Positions 57,570-64,000 of a DNA stretch of 64,000 bases are shown here, piece by piece. The position numbers were made by a program, and so were the translations under genes. The notes beneath the pieces are model-generated. The model did not search any database and was not told where the DNA came from. It was given only the letters and a program-made list of their open reading frames with translations. This stretch comes from Chinchilla lanigera (lineage: Eukaryota; Chordata; Mammalia; Rodentia; Chinchillidae): assembly GCF_000276665.1 (NCBI RefSeq), contig NW_004955425.1:23109216-23173215 (forward strand), in the 5' to 3' direction. Numbering within the stretch: the stretch's first letter is position 1; every line of letters starts with the position of its first letter.

Positions 57570-58591
57570 GGTGGGAGCTTTCTCAGCATGTCACACAGCA
57601 ATATTGGTGGACAGAATCCTCTACTGCTCTGTTTTGCCCTAGGGAAGAACACACATTCAACACTGTAGAGATCCCACGCACCTCAGAGCAGCATGCTGAT
57701 CCTGCTTCCCGGAAGATCACGAGCATGTGTCAGAGGGGCCATGGCTTTGCTCTAAGGGACTGTGTGACCACGGGGTGTGACCCTTGCCACATCAGAACGG
57801 GCAGTGACACATAACTCTCATAAATGAGAGCTGGCTCTGGTGCATTCACATGAGGACCTGACCCAACACCCAAGTAAAGCTGTTATCTTGCAAAATACTG
57901 ACACACAGGCTGTACATTTTAGTCAAATAAAGCTGAGTTTCCTTATTTACTCTCATAGGAGCAAACTCAAGACTAGTGCAGGGTTTTTCTCCCTGTGTGC
58001 CTCTAAACACCAGGAAAACCGAGTTGATTGTCTTTGTTTGAATGGTTTAGAAATACCTTCACTTAAGGATACTGTCCACTAAGTCCTTTTACAGAGCTGA
58101 TTAAGTTGGACTTGGTTGATCAAGCAAAATTGCTGATCCACCTTTACTACTCAATTAGCCAGGGGTTATGGCTCCAAGAATACACAGACATATGGATCAG
58201 ACATGGGGACTTAAACCTGAATTGGGAGCCCAAAAGGATTTCAAATCAGCTCTGTAGCTTCTCCTGAACGTCTGAGGAAGGGCACACGGCTAAAAATGGG
58301 TGGTCACTAGCAGGGTCAGGAGCTCGCCAGCTCCTGCTGGTGAGGGAGCAGCTCAGTTCTCTAGGGGAAGAAGACAAAGGAGGCATAAGGACCATCGCAG
58401 TCCTGGCCAGAGGGCCCACTCCCTGAACACTGGGAGCTGGGAAGGGTTTGGCATGGCTCTTCCCTAAATAAATTGGACTTAGTCCATTAGGTAAAGTTGC
58501 TGACCCTCCTCCCCTACTAGAACAAAACAGTGGTAATGACCGCTAGCATTTTGTGTAGGACCTCAATTCTTTTACAACATGTTCAGGGTTG
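57570..58591. other. Unclassified sequence with a spaced direct repeat
   Basis: No gene is seen. 'aagttggacttggttgatca' to 'aaattgctgatccacctt' (about 58104-58147) recurs as 'aaattggacttagtccatta' to 'aaagttgctgaccctcct' (about 58470-58513) in the same orientation. These may be two parts of an unrecognised repeat. Confidence 0.4.
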
Positions 58592-58672
58592 TTTGTTTGA
58601 GGTGCTGAGCATCAAACTCAGAGCCTCACATATGCTAAGCCAGCACTCTACTGCCCCACCTATATCCCTAAC
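58592..58672 (-). repeat. Diverged ID-like SINE
   Basis: Antisense ID ('gagcatcaaactcagagcct' with 'ctactgccccacctatatcc'), eroded. Confidence 0.75.
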
Positions 58673-59639
58673 TAATCGTTTCTCTTGCTTCCCACAAGGA
58701 CCCTCATCCCCAGGAAATGATGATCCAGGCCAAATCAGATTAGAAAAGTATGTCCCCAAGACTGAGCCAGTGTCCCAGACATGTCCCTGGGTTCAGAGCT
58801 GGCGCTTCCTTTCAAGTCAATCTGACCCTGTCATGCTTCCCCCAGACAGTATTCTTGCTGAACAATTCTAAGTCGCAGGGCGCTGATGAAAGCACTTCTC
58901 CATATTTTGGCATTTTCTTTATTGACAGTCTTGCTAAGTTTTTGTGGTGATTTTCTAATGTATTTCAACATAACTTACACAATGTCTCCTCTAGAATAAA
59001 AAGAGTAGTGATACTGATGATGAGTTTTTAGCACAAATATGTTGGCTGCTGGAGCATCCTTCTAAGTATTTGCCTGCTGAGTATAGCAACTCCCTTCCCA
59101 GTGGATGCACTTGTGTTTTAGTAGGTGGAGTGTGTTGGCTGTGGCAGAGGATATCCAAGAAAGGAAGGCAACTAATTGGTTGATCTGCACAATAGAGAAC
59201 ACCTTTAGTGTGTGAACTAGTGTTATCTTGATTTAAGGATCCTTCCCTGTCCATCCATCTGCAACAAATTTCAGAGAAATATTTGGTACCTTCCTTTGAT
59301 GGGACTGCACGTACCTGTCTATTTGGAAGAAGATGCAAAGGTAGAAAGCAGTGCACCCGCAGTGCCGTCTCCCACTGGAAGAATCTCCCCACCCCATCTC
59401 CTTGACCCCATCCGGGGGGGGGAGGGGGAGGAGGAAGGAAGCCTCCATGGGCCCCACACATGGTTACAGGGCCTCTCCCTGAAGCCAGCTTAACATCAGA
59501 TGTGCAGGCACCTTTTGCCCACTGAGGCAGAATGGGCACAGTTAGCACCATTGTTGCTTTCCAGAAATGGTGAGGAGCTGAGCCCCAGGCTAGGAGGGAT
59601 GGCATCATTTCTCTAGATTGTCCTGTGCTTATTTCCTCA
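58673..59639. other. Unclassified repeat-poor sequence
   Basis: No repeat or gene is recognised. A 221-residue minus-strand frame (58991-59656) has no recognisable domain and is probably a chance frame. Confidence 0.4.
59413..59436 (+). other. G-rich tract, potential G-quadruplex
   Basis: An uninterrupted run of about 9-10 G is followed by 'agggggaggagg', giving at least three adjacent G runs and so a plausible G-quadruplex. Confidence 0.6.
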
Positions 59640-61120
59640 GGGCCACCAGCAGCCACTGCAGCGATCGGCCCTTCCCGCTGCAGTTTGTCATCATCTTGTT
59701 TCCATAAAAATCACATCTCAGTTTGGGCTGCAGGGCTCAGGATGTACAAGCACCCTGTTAAATGTTATGATGTGAAACATCATTTATTTCTTCAACAATT
59801 CATCCCAGAGCTGGGGCTCTGCAGAATTCTTTTCCGGCCTCCTCCTCCTCCTCCTTCGCTCTTTTCTTCTCTAGACCCTTTTCTCTTGCTCTTGTTCTCC
59901 TATTGACCACTTGTTAAATCTTTCTGTTTGTTTCCCTCCTTTCTCCTGGGACCCTCCGACAGGCAGCCTTGCCAGATTCATTTTCTGATCAAAGCTGTTT
60001 GATTTGGTCAATTTTGCCACATTGGAGACGTTCTCTATTACAGAGATAAATAGCTTTGGGCTAACTGTCAACGAAAACTTGTAAGCTAATAAATTATTCC
60101 AATTTCTTCCCTCGGATTTCTCTGGAGACAGCCCTAGGAAATACACTTTTTGATTAGTAAATTTCTCTGTGTGTGTGTCTGGACATTCAAATGTGTCGGC
60201 TTTGATTAGCACCATTGCTTTTCAAGTCGACGTTGGCTGAGGGGCTGTCAGTTGCAGGCAGCCCTGATGCATAATGCATCAACTGGGCCCGGAAACAGGC
60301 TCCTCTTCCAAGGCTGGAAAGGCGGGAAAATTGCCCTAACAACCCCACTGGCTCGCTCTGCGCCAAAGGGAGCCCCACTTGAAAGTCTTGACAAGACTTG
60401 CCTCGGCTTCCGTGAAAGCCACCCACGCTGGGCTGGGAGGATTCGAAGAGACCGTGACTGCCGCCTGCCAAGCGCTAAAGCCGCAGTCCATCTGCTCGGC
60501 CACCACCTCTGCCTCCCGGTGTTACCCTGCGGCCTCACCGTGCCCTGCACGCATCTCTTGCGGTCTCGGGGCAGAGGCCAGGGCCTTCCGCGTTTCCCTG
60601 GCCTGCCTCCGCCTCCGGCTTGCCGTTTGTCTAGTTAAGGGCCCTTGGGTTGTTATAGAAACAATATTTTGGCTATAACAAATCAATCGGTGCGTGTGAA
60701 CACAAACATACAGATCATTTATCAACTGCAAAATACCCTAAATTATGACCTTTCTAAAACCTATCAGAAGGGCGAGCGAATGCATAACGTAAATTAAAGT
60801 TTGAAGGGTCAGCGGTTTTTACTTTCACCATTCATCTTTCTTTCACCTTCTAGGTTTAAGAACAAGAGGGCTGTGTAATTACATTTCAATGGGGTGCAGC
60901 GGTTCATTATTCCCAGCTATACCAATCTGCCGCAACATTTCCAATGCAGTCAGGTACGTTTTAGCAGATATTAGTTGGTATAAGACCATACTTGCTCTTG
61001 GGGCCTGATAACATCTTTTAATGCATAACAGTACTATCATCTCAATTTAGAAAAGGCTAAAAGGGTGAGGGTTTTTTCTCCGATCAATACAGCTGTTCAT
61101 ATTTTATAAAGGTGGTATCT
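59640..61120. promoter_or_regulatory. Candidate conserved non-coding block
   Basis: About 1.5 kb free of SINE and LINE sequence and richer in CpG than the surroundings (60.2-60.6 kb). It contains many transcription-factor-like words: 'gctaataaattattcc' (60076), 'tttgattagcaccattgc' (60201), 'gatgcataatgcatcaa' (60265) and 'taatgcataacagtactatc' (61019). This texture, and the absence of insertions in a SINE-dense window, fits a developmental enhancer or alternative promoter. Three overlapping 94-128-residue frames across the CpG patch are explained by base composition. Conservation is not shown by this sequence alone. Confidence 0.45.
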
Positions 61121-61849
61121 CAGGGCTAGTGATTCTTCCCAGATAGGATTCTCCCTTTGCCTCCCTGTTCTCCCTTTCTCTCACTGCCATCTCCCAAGCT
61201 CCCACCACTCCATGTGGCAGCAGACAGCATCTTGCGTTGGAGCCCACTGCACTGATGGAAATGGGTCGCTTCCAACAGAAAGCCTTCCTGCTGCCAGGGA
61301 CCTGGCTCTGGTGTCAGTGCTGCTACACTGCCAGGGCAAGGGCGCCCAAGCTCTGCTCAGACATGAAAGCTTGAAGGACAGCTACTGTGTTTTTCCTATC
61401 TATGGAGCCGGTCAGCACCTCCAGAAGCTGCCCGTGTGCTCCGTGCAGGCAACACAGTCTTGGAAGAGCCACAGGGAGGCTGAGGGTCCTCTTGCATTTC
61501 CAACAAACCCTAAAACTCTTCTTCAAGCAAAAGAGCCAGCCCCAGAGCTGTGAGCAGAATGCAGGTCCATTTAAAGATATATTTAGCTTACATGCATGAG
61601 AATGAATATGGACAGAAATCCACAGGTAAAGGCTGGAAAAATACACACCAATTGTCAAAGTAGTTAGTTATTCCTGGGGAGAAGAATGAGGGAAGATCCT
61701 GACTCACAGATTGCACCACAAAGTGGTGTTCATATTTTATTTGTGTAATAAGAGAAAAAGGAAAAGGAAAGAGGGGCAGAGAAAGGGGAGAGAGAGAGAA
61801 GGAGGACAAGAGGGGAGGGGAGGAGACAAGGAATGGAAGGGGCTTCTTT
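61121..61849. other. Unclassified repeat-poor sequence
   Basis: No gene or repeat is recognised. A purine-rich patch lies at 61750-61840. The overlapping 111- and 113-residue frames on opposite strands near 61212-61658 have no domain. Confidence 0.4.
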
Positions 61850-61918
61850 TTTTATAATTGTGGTAAAGGATACATAACATAAAATTCACCGTTTTATGTC
61901 TCCTTTGTGTGCATAAGT

Positions 61919-61920
<2 letters not shown>

Positions 61921-61962
<42 letters not shown>

Positions 61963-61981
61963 CTGAGAGAGAGAGAGAGAG
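61921..61981. repeat. (GT)n-(GA)n compound microsatellite
   Basis: About 20 GT units (61921-61962, one early tt interruption) pass into a (GA)n run (61965-61981). Z-DNA-forming potential and length polymorphism are expected. Confidence 0.97.
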
Positions 61982-61983
61982 GT

Positions 61984-62050
61984 GTAGAGATGGAATCAAA
62001 GCCCAGTCAAGTTAGGCAAGTGCTCTACCTCTGAGCGGCAGTCCTGGCCA
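61984..62050 (-). repeat. Diverged ID-like SINE
   Basis: 'gatggaatcaaagcccagtc' (B box side) and 'ctctacctctgagcggca' (A box side) in antisense orientation. The adjoining GT/GA microsatellite probably grew from its tail. Confidence 0.75.
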
Positions 62051-62280
62051 TCACCCGTGTGTGTGGGTGGTTCAGCAGTTAGGCATATTCGTGTTGCTGT
62101 GTAATTGGTCTGCAGAATGCTTTCATTTTACAGAACTGAAACTATGCTCAATAAACAATTTCCAGTGCTTCCTCCTTGTGGCTCCTGCCAATTGCTGTTC
62201 TGTTTGCTGTTTCTAGGAATCTGATCACTCTGGATACATCCTGTAAGTGGAACAGGTGATATTTGTGTTTCTGTTCTGAC

Positions 62281-62400
62281 TTTTTGTTTTGTGAGACAGG
62301 ATCTCACTGTAATTCAGGCTGGCCTCAAACTCATGGTGATCCTCCTGCCTCAGCCTCCTGAGTGCAGGGATTAAAGGTGTGCACTACCACACACAGCTGA
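62281..62400 (-). repeat. B1 SINE
   Basis: A short antisense B1 without the internal duplication ('tgagacaggatctcactgta' ... 'gtgcactaccacacacagct'), flanked by ttctgacttttt at 62274-62285 and 62401-62412. It sits inside the L1. Confidence 0.92.
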
Positions 62401-62675
62401 TTCTGACTTTTTTTACCCAGCATGATATTCTCAAGGTTCATCCATGTTGTAGCATGTCAGAACGTCCTTCCTTCTTAAGGCTGGATAATGTTCCATTGTG
62501 TGTATTCACCACATCTTGTTTATTTATTTGTCTTGAATCTTTTACCTATTTTGATTAATGCTGCTACAAACACGTCAAAAGTTGCTTCAAGACCCCGCTT
62601 TGATTCTCTCAGACGTACCCAAAACGGAATTGCTGAGTCATATTCTAATTGTTTTGAGACAAAGATGCATTTTTA

Positions 62676-63109
62676 AATATATATATTTTGAAAACATTAT
62701 TTTTGCCCTAGGCTCACGTGTAACTTAGGAGACTCGTCCACCTGCATGTGAAACCTAGTTAATGTGGAGAGAGTCAGCCTAGCCCTTACTCGATCAGGAC
62801 AGGCCCTGTGACCACAGAGGCATTCAGGGTCTTGTGGCCACCCCTGATGGCACTGCCTTGTGCTGAGTAATTTGTCTTGGTGGCTTTATTGTTTGGGCTT
62901 CCTGCATCCTGCAGGGCAGTGGGTAACTTGGTAACCGTCAAGAGAACTAACTGAGTTAGTGGGCATCAGCGCTCCAGGGTGTTAGAATTGATTCAGGGCA
63001 CAGACTCCTAGATCACAGCACCTGCAGACCACGTGAGCGGGGGACCAACGGGTTGCTGTCTAAATAAGTGGAGCTTGTGCTTGGTTCTCAGCACATTAGA
63101 ACTGTGCAA
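62676..63109. other. Unclassified sequence
   Basis: No gene or repeat is recognised between the L1 and the mariner element. Confidence 0.35.
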
Positions 63110-63111
63110 TA

Positions 63112-63657
63112 TGAGGTATGGTTAAAATATGCAATGAATATTTAAATAAAATATTTTTATAGTAAAAGATGCATTGCTGTTAGTTCCCTCAAAAGATTGC
63201 CCTTCACTTTGAACACACTTATCCCATCATTCTTGCAACTTCCTGAGACAGTTCTGGAAGTCCTTTTTTGTGTCTTTACGAGGTATGATCAAAAATATAG
63301 TGAATGTTGCTGCTAAGTGCCATCCCAAGGAAAGGCGAGCTCATAAAAACATTACAGTGTGTCCTCATCCACTTTATACACTGGGTCTGGTGGTGTGTAA
63401 CTTCTGGCTCTTCCCCAAGATCAGTATGACCGTGAAAGATGAATGTCTTGAGTCAATTCAGGACAGTGAAGCAGCCACGGCAGTGCAACTAAAGACACTC
63501 ATGAAAGAGGACTTCCAGAACTGCTTCAGAAAGTAGTAAAAACAGTGGGATACATGTGTTTGAAGTGAGAGGAAATATTCTCAACAGATTAATGACAACA
63601 TGTGTACAATATTTTTTTTTAATTTAAACTTTCACTGTATTTTTCAATCATACCTCA
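63112..63657. mobile_element. Rearranged mariner element with long inverted arms
   Basis: A TA-flanked unit (TA at 63110-63111 and 63658-63659) begins tgaggtatg and ends catacctca, as mariner elements do. The right part carries a sense C-terminal transposase remnant ('CNFWLFPKI', then 'KEDFQNCFRK' and a stop, 63390-63536) followed by the 3' terminal repeat. The left part (63112-63280) is an inverted copy of the same 3' end, sharing the exact core ggacttccagaactg on the opposite strand. Between them 'acgaggtatgatcaaaaata' at 63279 looks like a second, internal 5' terminal repeat. Total length is 546 bp against about 1.3 kb for a full mariner. The catalytic N-terminal and central parts are absent, so it is not autonomous. 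Confidence 0.85.
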
Positions 63658-63659
63658 TA

Positions 63660-64000
63660 GGCACAGATAAGAGGACCATTTACAGTGTCAACATAAATTG
63701 TATTTTCAGAAATGGGTCGGGCCTGTATCTGCCTATTGAAAAATGCTGTTTTCCAGAGTAGCATCTGTGCTTGCATGACTCAGTGGTCTCTGGGCTTACA
63801 CCTGTGACCATTTTTACAGAAACTGCTTAAGGAAGATTATAAAATATTTTCGTAGTTAGCAACATTTGAGTATTGGGGTCTATTTTTCCCAATTTGATTC
63901 TAAGTGTCCTCTTCATACAACTTATGTAATTTAATTGCTGCCTGAGCCTTTGGTAGTTTTCCTCTGTCTGACAAGTGTAAAATCCCTTGCTATCTAGAGA
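63660..64000. other. Unclassified AT-rich end of window
   Basis: No gene or repeat is recognised in the last 340 bases. Confidence 0.35.

Larger units (their letters stand above)
61850..62675 (-). repeat. LINE-1 3' region carrying nested SINEs
   Basis: Antisense L1 landmarks: 'gatacataacataaaattca', 'tccttgtggctcctgcca'-type sequence, 'aaggttcatccatgttgtag', 'taaggctggataatgttcc' and 'aaacggaattgctgagtca'. A (GT)n/(GA)n run, an ID and a B1 interrupt it. Confidence 0.8.

Noticed and set aside
58991..59656. 221-codon minus-strand frame
   Set aside because: No recognisable domain or splice context. It contains a poly-Pro run caused by the G-rich tract at 59413 and is most likely a chance frame.
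60248..60678. Overlapping 94-128-codon frames in the CpG-richer patch
   Set aside because: Open on both strands because of base composition. The region looks regulatory rather than coding.

Overview
The window is mammalian nuclear DNA, almost certainly rodent. It is packed with B1-type (7SL-derived) and ID-type (tRNA-Ala/BC1-like) SINEs, which occur together only in rodents. The ID copies read 'tagctcagtggcacaagc' / 'ctgcctggcaagtgcaagg' and end in 'gagttcgattcc'. That differs from what I recall of the rat, squirrel and guinea-pig ID forms. With the B1-ID dimers, it makes me favour a beaver/kangaroo-rat-type (Castorimorpha) genome, but the species is an inference. I see no prokaryotic-type gene, no tRNA or rRNA gene, no CRISPR array and no convincing complete protein-coding gene. 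The long open frames are chance products of simple repeats, GC-rich DNA or transposon remnants.

Layout. 1-5 kb: ID, B1-ID dimer, B1, an old L1 3' end and an MLT1-like LTR. 5-9 kb: mostly unique sequence, an ERV-like LTR candidate and a long (GAAA)n tract. 9-20 kb: MIR, B1, two long antisense L1 remnants, an ERV2-type solo LTR, MaLR-type LTRs, L2, and a B1-ID dimer lying between two MIR pieces. 20-29 kb: a polypurine block, antisense L1 pieces, a homeobox-site-rich candidate regulatory element (about 24.3-24.5 kb), a MaLR-like LTR, a Tigger-like DNA transposon, and an L1 with decayed ORF2 interrupted by a B1. 29-41 kb: L1, B1, ID and LTR fragments, one exon-like segment with strong splice sites (35.9 kb), and long stretches with nothing recognisable. 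41.4-42.6 kb: a processed pseudogene of HSPA8 (Hsc70) on the minus strand with a large internal deletion. 43-58 kb: an L1 split by an LTR-class insertion, a triple nest (ID inside LTR inside MIR), L2, MIR, a hAT-like element and a small mariner-like element. 58.7-61.9 kb: a SINE/LINE-poor, CpG-bearing segment that looks like conserved non-coding DNA. 61.9-64 kb: an L1 carrying nested SINEs, then an unusual mariner element with long inverted arms.

Nothing here forms a pathway. The biological content is transposon archaeology, one retropseudogene and two or three candidate cis-regulatory blocks, which suggests an intergenic or intronic region. The items most worth a second look are the palindromic mariner at 63.1-63.7 kb, the regulatory-like blocks at 24.3 and 59.6-61.1 kb, the SINE dimers found in both orders, and the exon-like segment at 35.9 kb. 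Repeat names are by-eye family recognition without a library search, and boundaries not fixed by target-site duplications are approximate.
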